This document shows positions 1-8,994 of a stretch of DNA of 64,000 nucleotides, piece by piece. Made by a program: the position numbers and the translations under genes. Under the pieces are notes generated by a model that had not been told where the DNA came from, made no database searches, and saw only the letters and a list, made by a program, of their open reading frames with translations. How positions within the stretch are numbered: the first letter of the stretch is position 1; each line of letters opens with the position of its first letter. Origin of the DNA: Halocatena marina (lineage in GTDB: Archaea; Halobacteriota; Halobacteria; Halobacteriales; Haloarculaceae); NCBI RefSeq assembly GCF_023276375.1, contig NZ_JALLPK010000001.1, positions 2,046,001 to 2,110,000 of the forward strand, given 5' to 3'.

Positions 1-20
1 AATTAAATATTCATTCACTA

Positions 21-641
21 ATGGCTGATGAACGCTCGTTCCTCGACAGTCCAGAGGGCACACGAGAGGAGATCATGAACGCGACCTATCACGCGTTGTG
101 TGAGCACGGGTACGCCGATCTCACGATTCAGCGAATCGGTGATCAATTCGAGAAGAGTAAGTCGTTGCTGTATCACCACTACGACGGCAAAGACGAACTC
201 TTGTTCGATTTTCTCGATTTTATGCTCGAAGAGCTGGAAACATCTGTCCCAGAGACAATCGAAGAAGATGCCAAAACCCATCTCAATGTGATTTTCGATA
301 AAGTATTTGCTTGTGAGAGAACAGAAGAAAAACGTGAATTCGAAGCGGCGATGGTCGAACTCCGCGCACAAGCCGCACACGACGACCGATACCGAGAGTA
401 CTTCACGCAACACGATCGATTCATCGAAAATCATCTCTCCCACGTTATCGAGGTTGGTATCGCGGACGGTGATTTCCGGGATGTTGACCCAGAGCGCGTT
501 GCTCCGTTCATCCGAACGATTATTGACGGCGTTCGAATCAATCGCTCAACGTCTAACGTAGGAGTCACTCGTTCCGTTCGATCAGAACTCGATAGCTACA
601 TCGAATCTACGCTCTGTATCGACGACGAAAATAAGCAATAG
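21..641 (+). CDS. TetR/AcrR family transcriptional regulator
   Basis: A 206-residue protein with the TetR layout. The N-terminal helix-turn-helix covers about residues 15-60 and includes a LTIQRIGDQF...KSLLYHHYDGKDELL pattern, in which the helix ending in YHHYDGK is the usual recognition-helix and start-of-helix-4 signature. The remaining 140 residues are helical and acidic, as expected for a ligand-binding and dimerisation domain. In this family a small molecule, often a drug, acyl-CoA or lipid, releases the repressor from its operator. The ligand and target cannot be read from the sequence. The gene stands alone at the window edge, so a regulated partner may lie to the left. The length is typical. 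Confidence 0.9.
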   Translation: MADERSFLDSPEGTREEIMNATYHALCEHGYADLTIQRIGDQFEKSKSLLYHHYDGKDELLFDFLDFMLEELETSVPETIEEDAKTHLNVIFDKVFACERTEEKREFEAAMVELRAQAAHDDRYREYFTQHDRFIENHLSHVIEVGIADGDFRDVDPERVAPFIRTIIDGVRINRSTSNVGVTRSVRSELDSYIESTLCIDDENKQ

Positions 642-698
642 CAGTAGGAACGACGACGGATAATCGTAACGGGACATCATCCTTCGTCGCCTGGAACC

Positions 699-1019
699 TC
701 ACGATCTGTGACACGAAAGTGTTCGACTTGCAAGCATCGAGTACGTCGTTTCATCGACCGTCGCCAGTTCGTTCACAGAGCGTCCGCTCACGGTCATCTC
801 GTCCTTTTCAGCCGCCACGAACTGCTGTCGTTGCATCGGAGAGTGAAACACCCGATACAGATCCTTTCCTGTGTAGGTATTGTCACTGGCCGCCATTGCT
901 AACAGCGTCGTTCGAGCGACGGCCTCCAGTTCAATACCCCAATCACCCTCGGAACGGAGTGCTATGATCCACGCATCGATTTCATCGGCATTGATCTCTC
1001 GGCTCCAAATCAACATCCA
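699..1019 (-). CDS. Hypothetical protein, possible gene remnant
   Basis: An open frame of about 106 residues from an ATG at 1019; a TTG at 1043 is an alternative start. The composition is plausible for a haloarchaeal protein (DEIDAWIIALRSEGDWGIELEAV is acidic and amphipathic), and AT-rich promoter-like sequence lies just upstream on this strand around 1045-1075. I recognise no domain. It is convergent with the TetR gene, with only about 57 bases between their stops. It could be a small orphan gene or the decayed remnant of a longer one. The opposite-strand frames here look like shadows. Confidence 0.35.
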   Translation of the reverse strand, partial: WMLIWSREINADEIDAWIIALRSEGDWGIELEAVARTTLLAMAASDNTYTGKDLYRVFHSPMQRQQFVAAEKDEMTVSGRSVNELATVDETTYSMLASRTLSCHRS

Positions 1020-1274
1020 CCGACCGTATAGGATATCGAACAATATATTTCTTTCTAGTATTTATTAATTGGAACGTATTGTATGCCACGTATCGAAGTG
1101 TGACATCCGTACTCTGGTAGACATTCGAACAAGGATGATCGAACGACGACGAACCGACTGAGGAGTTTTGTCTTGCACATATTACGATCGGACAATCGGT
1201 GTGAGTGTGAAACTGATGAAAAGCTCTCAATGACGAAGTACGCGTTATTTTCTCGGTTCGTATGAGGGCATACG

Positions 1275-1904
1275 ATGGATCGTTTGAAAACAGAGCAGGG
1301 TGAAGATGTGAGTCGTATTACTGCCTTGAGTGATGGTCTGTTCGCCATTGTTCTCACACTTGTCATTCTTCAGTTTGAAGTTCCAAATATCCCGTCAAGT
1401 CAAGCGACTACCGAACTGCCTGCGTGGCTTTCCGGACTGTACGTGTTGTTTTTTAATTATATACTCAGTTTTGTCGTCGTCGAATTGTATTGGGTTGTAC
1501 ACCACACTCTCTTTCAACACATCGTCAAACACGACCGAGTCCGACTCTATTTGAATCTGCTATTCTTGCTCTCCGTATCTTTCCTTCCGTTCCCGACAGA
1601 GCTGTTAGGAACGTACGGAACGCGGCTCACGTGGGCACTCTATGCGCTCAATTTGACAATTGTCGGTCTTCTCATGACTTCCGTCTGGTGGTATGCCGCC
1701 ACTCAAGATCTCATAACCGAAGAGATGCACAACCGAATAGCTAAACTCATCACTCTTCGTGGACTTATCGCTCCAGTAGTATTTCTTCTATCTATCGCTG
1801 TCAGTTCTGTGAGCCTCACACTGGCCTACTTCACCCCGCTGTTGATCGTTCCGCTCCAGATCATGTGGGTGTGGATACACCAACTGTCGAGTCGACCGTT
1901 CTAA
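1275..1904 (+). CDS. TMEM175/DUF1211 family integral membrane protein
   Basis: A 209-residue membrane protein. Residues 14-30 carry the family hallmark, a short RITALSDGLFAIVLTLVIL helix equivalent to the R-x3-FSDGVFAI motif of TMEM175 and DUF1211 proteins. About six hydrophobic helices follow, the size expected of the single-repeat prokaryotic members that assemble as tetrameric potassium-selective channels. The polar WVVHH segment around residues 74-78 sits between helices 2 and 3, as in relatives. Ion selectivity is inferred from the family, not shown. It stands alone between two gaps, so no partner is suggested. The GTTCGTATGAGGG sequence ahead of the ATG gives no clear ribosome-binding site. 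Confidence 0.85.
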   Translation: MDRLKTEQGEDVSRITALSDGLFAIVLTLVILQFEVPNIPSSQATTELPAWLSGLYVLFFNYILSFVVVELYWVVHHTLFQHIVKHDRVRLYLNLLFLLSVSFLPFPTELLGTYGTRLTWALYALNLTIVGLLMTSVWWYAATQDLITEEMHNRIAKLITLRGLIAPVVFLLSIAVSSVSLTLAYFTPLLIVPLQIMWVWIHQLSSRPF

Positions 1905-2020
1905 TTACAGAGAGAAAATAAATCATTATTCTCGTACCAGCCTTCAATAATTTAATATTTGATTCACACGACGACCCATCGTTCTCTTCAACCTCTATTC
2001 GATCGGCCTGACAATAGCAC

Positions 2021-2030
2021 CAACAAATAC
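2021..2030 (+). promoter_or_regulatory. TATA-like element of the beta-propeller gene
   Basis: CAACAAATAC is centred about 29 bases before the ATG at 2057. This spacing suits a leaderless haloarchaeal transcript, and there is no Shine-Dalgarno sequence between the two. Confidence 0.35.
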
Positions 2031-2056
2031 TTACATCCAAATGAAAATCGTTCCAT

Positions 2057-3286
2057 ATGGTCCCCGACATATCTCGGCGGCGTGTTCTTACATCCACAGG
2101 AGCCGCCGCTGGCTTACTCCCCATCGGAACGTTGCTTTCTGACCGACGCTCAGAATCGGAGAGGCAACGTCAATCGAGTGATTGGCCGATGGAACGACAC
2201 GATCCCGCCGGCACCGGTTACGCTCCCAACGCTAGCGGTCCAAAGCATGCTGTCAGTGTCCGGTGGAAGCAACGGATTGAGACAAGTCTTGGAGCTGGAT
2301 ATAAGCCAACACCCATCGTTGCGGATGGACTCGTCTATGGGGCCGGTCAACAGCTCATCTGCGCCGACACTGCGAGTGGAGAGACGGTGTTTCGGACAGA
2401 TCGTAATTACAATAGTCCACCGACGATCGCGCGATCCCGGGCGTACCGATCACCGACACTTGCATTTTCGACCCCACGTGGGGCGGAGGGACTACACGCC
2501 CACGGTGATCAAGCACTCGCCGGCGTGCCCGTTGGAAGAACTCGGTGGTCAGTTGGAGACGAGAAAGAACATTCGTTGTTGTTCGGTGGACAACCATCGG
2601 TGTCAATCCCTGTTGCGTCCAACGGGATTGTGTTCGTCATCAGCAACGACACCCTTCATGCGATCGATGCGAGCAGCGGCCGTGTCCGATGGCAGAGGGA
2701 GGGTGATGGGCGTCGACCCGCGGTACGAAACGGGACGGTTTATGTCACAGATTACAGCAAGGGAGTATTTGGATACGATATTGAGACAGGCAAACAGACG
2801 TTTTCGGCGACGCCTTCGCACGGAGCGCTCTCTGTCACTGCTGCTCCCACCCTCCTGATAGCAGACATGGACAGCAGACTAATCGGCCTTGACTATGAGG
2901 GGACGACCGTTTGGCGATACAACCCAGCGGATCTTTCGCGCGATGGGGGTCCCATCGCTGTCGCAGACGGCGTCGCGTACGCTGGATTCAATGGAAACAG
3001 ACGAAGTCCCCTCGTTGCGATCGATACTGTGGACGGAACCGAGCGGTGGCGCAGCGACGTCTCGATAGAATCGACCCCGCAGTTTGCTCCCCCAGCAATC
3101 GCCGATGGCGTTATCTACATACCTGTAGAAGATGAGGGACTCACGGCTATCGATACTAGAGACGGATCTGTCCTGTGGCAGTTTGTGCCATCCGATCGTG
3201 CGGGTCCGGGCTCGCCAGCGGCACTCGCTGACGGAACCCTGTACACGCTCGGTTCTGACCATCTCTACGCGCTCGAAGAAGCATGA
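2057..3286 (+). CDS. Tat-exported PQQ-like beta-propeller protein
   Basis: A 409-residue protein. The N-terminus has a twin-arginine signal (DISRRRVLTSTGAAAG, residues 4-19), so it should fold in the cytoplasm and then be exported. The body consists of repeats with motifs such as YGAGQQLICADTASG, HAIDASSGRVRWQ and GLTAIDTRDGSVLWQF, the AxDxxTGxxxW pattern of PQQ/WD-like eight-bladed propellers. No PQQ-dehydrogenase catalytic residues are evident, so it is more likely a binding or scaffolding propeller (BamB-like fold) than an enzyme. The start was chosen for the Tat motif and the upstream TATA-like box. Its stop overlaps the start of the next membrane-protein gene by 4 bases, so the two are translationally coupled. 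Confidence 0.85.
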   Translation: MVPDISRRRVLTSTGAAAGLLPIGTLLSDRRSESERQRQSSDWPMERHDPAGTGYAPNASGPKHAVSVRWKQRIETSLGAGYKPTPIVADGLVYGAGQQLICADTASGETVFRTDRNYNSPPTIARSRAYRSPTLAFSTPRGAEGLHAHGDQALAGVPVGRTRWSVGDEKEHSLLFGGQPSVSIPVASNGIVFVISNDTLHAIDASSGRVRWQREGDGRRPAVRNGTVYVTDYSKGVFGYDIETGKQTFSATPSHGALSVTAAPTLLIADMDSRLIGLDYEGTTVWRYNPADLSRDGGPIAVADGVAYAGFNGNRRSPLVAIDTVDGTERWRSDVSIESTPQFAPPAIADGVIYIPVEDEGLTAIDTRDGSVLWQFVPSDRAGPGSPAALADGTLYTLGSDHLYALEEA

Positions 3287-4056
3287 GCGAGGAACGTCCC
3301 AGCGACCAAATCAACGGTCGTCCAGAACCAACTCCACGTTCGGCATTCATCCTCGTATCCGAGGCCGTTCGTCGTCTCCGAACAAATCCATCCGTTGTGT
3401 TCGCCATGCTCGCCGCAGGGGTAGTCGTTGCCGGTGTCGATTGGTTACGATTACACGATCCCGTTCCGACGACCGGATTCGTTGGCATACAGGACGGCCG
3501 CTTTGTCGTCTCGTTCGATGTCGTGATCACTGTTCTTTCGCAAACGACTGTCCCCCTATCTTCGCTCATAGAGCTGAAACTCCCGTGGCTCGTGTGGTCG
3601 GTCGGGATAGATCTGCTTGGACTTGCCGTCGTAGTCGGTGCCGGAGCGTACGCACTCGCACGGCTACTCGATGTTCCCCTCACAGCGTCAGCTACGCTCC
3701 AGTATGCGGTGGCCGTCTTCTTCTTAGAGGGTATCATCGGACAGTTCCAGTTCGAGAATGTTACGATTGTCGTCGCAATTCCACTGGTTGTCGTCGTCTT
3801 CTTCCTCGCGGTGCGTCTGTTTGCCGTCCCAGGTCTCCTGATTGCTGATTTTGGTAGCAGCGCATTTCGACAGAGCTGGGAACGTACTCGGGGTAACGGT
3901 TGGTCGCTGTTCTACCTTGTTCTCCTCATCGGTGGAGCGAATCATCTGCTTGCGAGCGTGCCGCTGTTCGGACCGATAGGCAGCGCGCTCGTGGGGGCAC
4001 TCCATGCTGGTACTGTTGCCAGCTTCTTAGAACAACGCCGGATGATGAATCGATAG
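3283..4056 (+). CDS. Polytopic membrane protein coupled to the propeller gene
   Basis: A 257-residue protein with about six or seven hydrophobic segments (roughly residues 37-55, 76-92, 100-127, 136-152, 160-184, 205-222 and 228-246). The cytosolic N-terminal tail is polar. A conserved-looking loop, FRQSWERTRGNGWSLF, precedes the last pair of helices; this resembles haloarchaeal membrane proteins with a glycerophosphodiesterase-type membrane domain, but I cannot assign a function. An ATGA overlap with the propeller gene suggests that the two products are made together, the propeller perhaps docking on this protein outside the cell. Confidence 0.75.
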   Translation: MSEERPSDQINGRPEPTPRSAFILVSEAVRRLRTNPSVVFAMLAAGVVVAGVDWLRLHDPVPTTGFVGIQDGRFVVSFDVVITVLSQTTVPLSSLIELKLPWLVWSVGIDLLGLAVVVGAGAYALARLLDVPLTASATLQYAVAVFFLEGIIGQFQFENVTIVVAIPLVVVVFFLAVRLFAVPGLLIADFGSSAFRQSWERTRGNGWSLFYLVLLIGGANHLLASVPLFGPIGSALVGALHAGTVASFLEQRRMMNR

Positions 4057-4355
4057 CCTCCTACCAACGTTCGCTGTAGACGCCTTTCTCAACACCGACG
4101 ATCGTGGCTCAATGTCTATCGATACCGACATAGGTTCATCTATAAACCATAGTCAGTGTTTTCATTAAGGTGATTGCGCTCACGAATCCAATTTTCGTCC
4201 GCGAACCGTGGCCGTAGGATACTGAGGTCCATCTACACGGTGAAATTTCTCGAAGACAAACACATTCATTGGATGGTGCGATAGCGAGCAGCATTCTTTG
4301 CTCAGCGTGTGTTGTGACTCCAACGATTTATTCGGTCAGCTGTCGTTTCCCGAAT

Positions 4356-5060
4356 ATGGACTCGGAAAAAGTTGCTGTGGTAACTGCAGCAGGACGTGGC
4401 ATCGGTAAAGCATGTGCTCAACGACTGGCAGCAGCGGGCTACATTCCTGTCTTATTATCGAAGTCGGGGACCGCAGTCGATGTTGCAGACGATCTCGGTG
4501 GGGTTGGATTCGAGGGATCTGTGACAGACACCGACGATCTGACGGCACTAATCGAAGCTGCGTACGAACGGTATGGGCGCATCGACGCACTGGTGAACAA
4601 CACGGGACATCCAGCTACTGGTGACCTTCTCGAAATTTCCGATGAAGAGTGGCACGAAGGGCTGGATCTCGTCTTGCTGAACGCAGTCCGCACCGCACGG
4701 ATGGTTACCCCAATTATGCAAGAGCAAGGCCACGGCTCTATCGTGAATATTTCCACATTCTCAGCGTACGAGCCGAGCATGGATTTCCCAGTTTCATCGG
4801 TCCTCCGCGCTGGTCTCGGGAGTTTTACGAAGCTGTTCGCTGACCACTACGCTGCAGACGGAATCCGAATGAATGCTGTGCTGCCAGGGTTTGTCGATAG
4901 CTACGATGTAGACGACGAGACGAAACAGAAAATTCCGATGAACCGACCAGCAAAGACGACGGAAATTGCTGATGCCGTCGCGTATCTCCTCTCCCCTACA
5001 GCGAGCTACATTACAGGTCAGAATATCCGTGTGGATGGTGGACTCACGAACTCCGTTTGA
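4356..5060 (+). CDS. SDR-family oxidoreductase lacking the YxxxK pair
   Basis: A 234-residue Rossmann-fold protein. The cofactor motif TAAGRGIGKA lies near residue 10, the NNTG motif near residue 84, and the family SIVNIST strand near residue 130. The canonical catalytic Tyr-x3-Lys position instead reads SSVLR followed by AGLGSFTK, so Tyr is Ser and Lys is Arg. The C-terminal RMNAVLPGFVDS and SYITGQNIRVDGG motifs are intact. The ATG at 4356 is preferred over an in-frame start at 4269 because it begins directly at the Rossmann strand. It probably belongs to a divergent SDR branch. The substrate, and whether it catalyses any redox step, are unknown. Confidence 0.85.
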   Translation: MDSEKVAVVTAAGRGIGKACAQRLAAAGYIPVLLSKSGTAVDVADDLGGVGFEGSVTDTDDLTALIEAAYERYGRIDALVNNTGHPATGDLLEISDEEWHEGLDLVLLNAVRTARMVTPIMQEQGHGSIVNISTFSAYEPSMDFPVSSVLRAGLGSFTKLFADHYAADGIRMNAVLPGFVDSYDVDDETKQKIPMNRPAKTTEIADAVAYLLSPTASYITGQNIRVDGGLTNSV

Positions 5061-5326
5061 CCCCAATCTATTCAAACGCAAAGTATACTGTAGAGACATC
5101 CTTAATTTATTGTCTATCATAAGTAGATTGCTGTCGACAGAGTTATTCGGCTACTTTGCGAATAAAGTCACGAGGAATTGTCTTCACTATCCCACTCTCG
5201 AAGGGCGTACTGCAAAACGAAGGAGACGCTAGATTCGGGAGCTGAATTCCCCCTAGTACTGTTTCCTTTGTGTTTGCGTCGTTCCGAACTGTCTCGCCGT
5301 TACCGGCGATGAGGTGAATCGATTAC

Positions 5327-6916
5327 ATGAGTCAGACCGAGACCGCCACGCTTACGCGCTCAGTCAGTGACCGCGACCATATTCGTGGATCAGATGACGC
5401 ACCAGTAACACTCGTCCAGTACAGTGATTATGAATGTCCGTACTGTGGTGATATCTATCCCATTGTACGTCGTATTCAGAATCGGCTTGGTAACCGACTC
5501 CGGTACGTATTCCGGAATTTCCCTCTTACACAGCAACATCCGTACGCTCAGCAGGCAGCGGAAGCGGCCGAGGCTGCGAGCGCACAAGGCAAGTTCTGGG
5601 AGATGCATGACCTTCTCTATCAGAATCAAAACGCGCTCCGTCGATCGGACCTCATTCGCTATGCTTCGGAACTCGATTTAGATACTGATCGGTTCGTGGA
5701 CGAACTTGATGCTGGAACGCACACACAACGTGTCAGAGACGACTTCCTGAGCGGTATTCACAGCGGCGTAAATGGTTCACCGACGTTCTATATCAACGGA
5801 GAGCGCTACGACGGTCCGCTTGAATTCGAGCCCCTACTCGCTGCACTCGCTGATGCGGGGAATCTCGTCGACATCCAGCGCTCGACCCAACAGGAAAATC
5901 AAGAACTTCGGGAAACCATCGATCGTTCTCGTCGAGGCGCGCCAGCCGCTGGAGAAGCCGTCCGGGATATGTTTTCCGCAGACGAGATCTTCCAACGGGT
6001 AACAGCAACCGCAGACGAAGAGGTCGAACGAAGTACGCGATTGCTGTTTTTCAGTGGACTCGCTGCTGGCCTCAGTGTCGGGGCCACGTTCCTCGCACGC
6101 TCGGCCCTGACCTCGGTCAATCCAGCGGATGCAACGGTGACTGGAAATCTGCTCTACCCGATCGGATTCATTATTATCGTTCTCGGGAGCTATCAACTGT
6201 TTACCGAAAATACTCTCACTCCCGTAACGCTCGTTTTGACGCGGCTTGCGAGCATTCCACAGCTACTCCGCCTCTGGACGATCGTTCTCGCTGCGAACGT
6301 TATCGGTGCGGGAATCGTAGCGTATCTCCTTGCGACGACAAGCACCCTCGATCCAGCTGCTGTCGAAGCGGCCAGCCAGTTCGGCGAACACGCGCTGAGC
6401 GTCTCGTGGATGGGGCTATTCTATAAGGGTGTGTTCGCCGGCGGGCTCGTCGCAACGATGGTGTGGCTGGGCCACGCAGCACGGGATACCCTCACCCGGT
6501 TCCTTGTCGTCTATATAATCATGTTCACAATCCCTGCTGCGGATCTCTTCCATTGTGTTGTCGGTGCCTGTGAAGTTCTCTTTCTCGTATTCGCCGGCGA
6601 AGCGAGCTTGCTGACAGCATTGTTCGGATTCTTCGTCCCAGTCGTTATCGGCAATACCGTCGGAGGTGTCGTATTCGTCGGGCTTGTCAACTTCAGTATG
6701 ACCGAAAACCGGCGGTTCCCTGAACGAAATCGTCGCCGACTCGAACTATCGTGGGGCGAGTGGCTCTTTGGAACCCGTCTGTCGGAGCTATACAAATCGA
6801 AACGGCGGCGGAGATCTACGACAGCCTCATCAACGCCAGCCTCCCTGACCGGGACTACAACCACCGAGGAACGCGACAGCGACATCGACGAACGAACGAA
6901 CGACACCACTGACTAA
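5327..6916 (+). CDS. DsbA-like thioredoxin fused to a formate/nitrite channel
   Basis: A 529-residue fusion. Residues about 20-178 form a DsbA/FrnE-type thioredoxin fold with the active site CPYC at 37-40 and the cis-proline motif GSPTF at 150-154. Residues 180-215 are a charged, probably helical linker. Residues about 215-500 form a formate/nitrite transporter (FNT) module: about six helices, the LYPIGFIIIVL segment, and VIGNTVGGVVFVGL in the last half-helix. The tail is basic, then Thr-rich. There is no signal peptide, and FNT N-termini are cytosolic, so the dithiol domain should face the cytoplasm. FNT proteins pass formate, nitrite, lactate or hydrosulfide. A peroxiredoxin follows about 95 bases downstream. 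Confidence 0.9.
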   Translation: MSQTETATLTRSVSDRDHIRGSDDAPVTLVQYSDYECPYCGDIYPIVRRIQNRLGNRLRYVFRNFPLTQQHPYAQQAAEAAEAASAQGKFWEMHDLLYQNQNALRRSDLIRYASELDLDTDRFVDELDAGTHTQRVRDDFLSGIHSGVNGSPTFYINGERYDGPLEFEPLLAALADAGNLVDIQRSTQQENQELRETIDRSRRGAPAAGEAVRDMFSADEIFQRVTATADEEVERSTRLLFFSGLAAGLSVGATFLARSALTSVNPADATVTGNLLYPIGFIIIVLGSYQLFTENTLTPVTLVLTRLASIPQLLRLWTIVLAANVIGAGIVAYLLATTSTLDPAAVEAASQFGEHALSVSWMGLFYKGVFAGGLVATMVWLGHAARDTLTRFLVVYIIMFTIPAADLFHCVVGACEVLFLVFAGEASLLTALFGFFVPVVIGNTVGGVVFVGLVNFSMTENRRFPERNRRRLELSWGEWLFGTRLSELYKSKRRRRSTTASSTPASLTGTTTTEERDSDIDERTNDTTD

Positions 6917-7011
6917 TTACTGCCTTTCGAATTTCAAAACAGCAACGGTAGCTATTTCACAATAATTGATATACACAGTAATGTCGTACATCCTCTGGAA
7001 GATCACACACT

Positions 7012-7554
7012 ATGCACGCAGATCCATATCAACGGAATTTCACCATCTGTGGTCCGGCTAAGGCTGACTGTGAAGGCACTCAGCATCCAGAGAACGCCCG
7101 TGCGGTTGGAGCGTCCGCACCAGGATTCACGCTGTATTCGAGCCCGAATCAGACGGTCTCGTTGAGCGATTATCGCGGTCAACCCGTGATTCTCGCGTTT
7201 TATCCCGCAGATTGGAGCCCAGTGTGTGGAAGCCAAATGGCACTGTACAACGAACTTCTTCCAGAGTTCCAGCGATACGATGCACAGCTCTTTGGGATTT
7301 CGGTAGACAGTGTTTGGTGTCATACTGCATTCGCTGACGATCACACGCTTCAATTCCCCTTGTTGGCTGATTTCGAACCCAAAGGCGAGGTAGCACGATC
7401 CTACGGCGTCTACCGTCCAGAAGACGGAACATCCGAGCGAGCCCTATTCGTGCTCGATACCGAGGGCATGATACAGTGGAATCACGTCGCACCCATCGAT
7501 GTGAATCCAGGAGCAGATGGAGTCTTGAATGCGCTCGAAGAGATTGAAACATAA
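7012..7554 (+). CDS. Peroxiredoxin (AhpC/TSA family)
   Basis: A 180-residue thiol peroxidase. The peroxidatic cysteine is Cys72 in DWSPVCGSQM, the position of the PxxxTxxC motif, here Pro-Ala-Asp-Trp-Ser-Pro-Val-Cys. A second cysteine near residue 104 (SVDSVWCH) is a candidate resolving or extra thiol. The core strands LAFYPADW, FGISVDS and FPLLADF are typical. The N-terminus carries an unusual 30-residue extension with two more cysteines (ICGPAKADCEG, residues 12-22). It reduces peroxides with electrons from a thioredoxin-like partner. The DsbA-like domain encoded just upstream on the same strand is an obvious candidate partner, though this is inference. Confidence 0.9.
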   Translation: MHADPYQRNFTICGPAKADCEGTQHPENARAVGASAPGFTLYSSPNQTVSLSDYRGQPVILAFYPADWSPVCGSQMALYNELLPEFQRYDAQLFGISVDSVWCHTAFADDHTLQFPLLADFEPKGEVARSYGVYRPEDGTSERALFVLDTEGMIQWNHVAPIDVNPGADGVLNALEEIET

Positions 7555-7730
7555 TTAGTGAGCATGAACTATTCGAGTCGGTCGAGAAATTCGAAAGGAC
7601 AACCAGCAAAGCGTACAAATGTGTCCGTGACAATGACTGTGAACTCACATTGTTTGGTGAAGGGCAGGGGAATCAGTCCGTGAACGCTGGAAAATACTAA
7701 GCTACTGGCAGTTGTTGGTTAGGCGTACCA

Positions 7731-8564
7731 ATGCACTACAGCCGCGAGGAGTCACTGGCACGACTCACGGAGACAGTTGAACAAGGACAGCCAATCATCG
7801 GTGCCGGTGCAGGCACCGGAATCTCGGCGAAGTTCGCCGAGCGTGGGGGGATCGATCTGTTGATCATTTACAATTCAGGTCGCTACCGGATGGACGGGCG
7901 TGGGTCGCTGGCCGGTCTCCTCCCATATGGCGACGCCAACAAAATTGTCCTTGAGATGGGTCACGAGGTGCTTCCTGTCGTCGAGGACACTCCTGTTCTG
8001 GCTGGCGTCAATGGGACGGACCCGTTTCGAGAGATGAGCGTGTTCATCGAAGATCTCAAACGTCGGGGATTCTCGGGTGTGCAAAACTTTCCCACAGTAG
8101 GGTTGATCGACGAAGAGAGTCAGTTCCGTCAAAACCTCGAAGAGACCGGGATGGGCTACGCCAAGGAGATCGAGATGATTCGAGAGGCTGCAGATCAAGG
8201 AATGCTCACGTGTCCATACGTGTTCACCGAGGAACACGCCCGCGATATGGCCGAGGCGGGAGCCGACCTCATCGTCTCACATATGGGATTAACGACGTCG
8301 GGTGACATTGGTGCTGAGACGGCTCTAACCCTCGAAACGGCTGCAGAACGCGTCCAATCACATCATAATGCTGCCAAAGAGATCAACGAAGATGTCAAAG
8401 TGATCTGTCACGGTGGTCCGATCGCGTGGCCGGACGACGCCGAGTTTGTCCTCAATAACACAGAGGGTGTCGTCGGATTCTTCGGTGCCTCCAGCATCGA
8501 GCGACTCCCGACCGAGGAGGCGATCGAAAATCAAGCCCGCGATTTCAAACACATCGATATCTGA
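7731..8564 (+). CDS. PEP-hydrolase-like TIM-barrel protein (Tm-1 C-terminal type)
   Basis: A 277-residue protein of the phosphoenolpyruvate hydrolase-like TIM-barrel family. Glycine-rich [19 protein letters not shown] near residue 22 and [16 protein letters not shown] near residue 47 are strong family signatures, followed by [12 protein letters not shown] and the C-terminal [18 protein letters not shown] strand. Family members share the PEP mutase/isocitrate lyase fold, but the reaction is poorly defined. It is the first gene of a tight operon: the stop at 8562-8564 lies one base before the cupin ATG, and the third gene encodes the UPF0261 protein that is fused to this domain in plants. Confidence 0.88.
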   Translation: MHYSREESLARLTETVEQGQPIIGAGAGTGISAKFAERGGIDLLIIYNSGRYRMDGRGSLAGLLPYGDANKIVLEMGHEVLPVVEDTPVLAGVNGTDPFREMSVFIEDLKRRGFSGVQNFPTVGLIDEESQFRQNLEETGMGYAKEIEMIREAADQGMLTCPYVFTEEHARDMAEAGADLIVSHMGLTTSGDIGAETALTLETAAERVQSHHNAAKEINEDVKVICHGGPIAWPDDAEFVLNNTEGVVGFFGASSIERLPTEEAIENQARDFKHIDI

Positions 8565-8565
8565 C

Positions 8566-8994
8566 ATGGTTGAAAATTTCATCGAGCCAGACGATGTCGA
8601 AAGCCAGCTGTTCGATTGGGGTGTTCTCAAGTGGATGAATACGCCCGAAATCACAGGGAGTGAGCGACTTAGCGCCGGTATCGTTAAACTCGAACCTGGC
8701 AAAGGTCACGAACGACACACCCACCCGGACAGTGATGAGATACTCTATGTCATCCGTGGCGAGGGCGAACAGGAAGTTGCGGATACGACCCGCGATATCG
8801 AGACGGGAGAGATGGTGTTCATTCCGGAAGGTGTCGAACACGGGACGCTCAATACTGGCTGGGAGCCGCTTATCCTCTTAGCCGTCTATGCACCTCCTGG
8901 TCCCGAAGCAGTCCTGCAGGATCTGCCCGAATGCGAAATCATTCCTCCCGGAGAGATACCGACAGCGGAGAACACGACGAGTGATGAGAAATGA
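8566..8994 (+). CDS. Cupin-domain protein
   Basis: A 142-residue single-domain cupin. Motif 1 is GHERHTHPDSDEILYVIRGEGE (about residues 45-66), with the two histidines and the glutamate positioned to bind a metal. Motif 2 is MVFIPEGVEHGTLN (about residues 84-97). The start at 8566 is chosen because it falls immediately after the upstream stop; a longer in-frame reading would run back through the previous gene. The next gene overlaps its stop by 4 bases. Its position between the two Tm-1-type genes suggests a small-molecule-binding or isomerase role in the same pathway, but the substrate cannot be read. Confidence 0.85.
   Translation: MVENFIEPDDVESQLFDWGVLKWMNTPEITGSERLSAGIVKLEPGKGHERHTHPDSDEILYVIRGEGEQEVADTTRDIETGEMVFIPEGVEHGTLNTGWEPLILLAVYAPPGPEAVLQDLPECEIIPPGEIPTAENTTSDEK

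Noticed and set aside
1959-2858. A 299-codon frame overlapping the propeller gene
   Set aside because: It is a different frame of a well-supported gene and has an Arg/Ser/Pro-rich, shadow-like composition.
3132-3848. A 238-codon frame across the propeller and membrane genes
   Set aside because: Very Arg/Ser/Cys-rich, which is the usual look of an out-of-frame reading of haloarchaeal genes.
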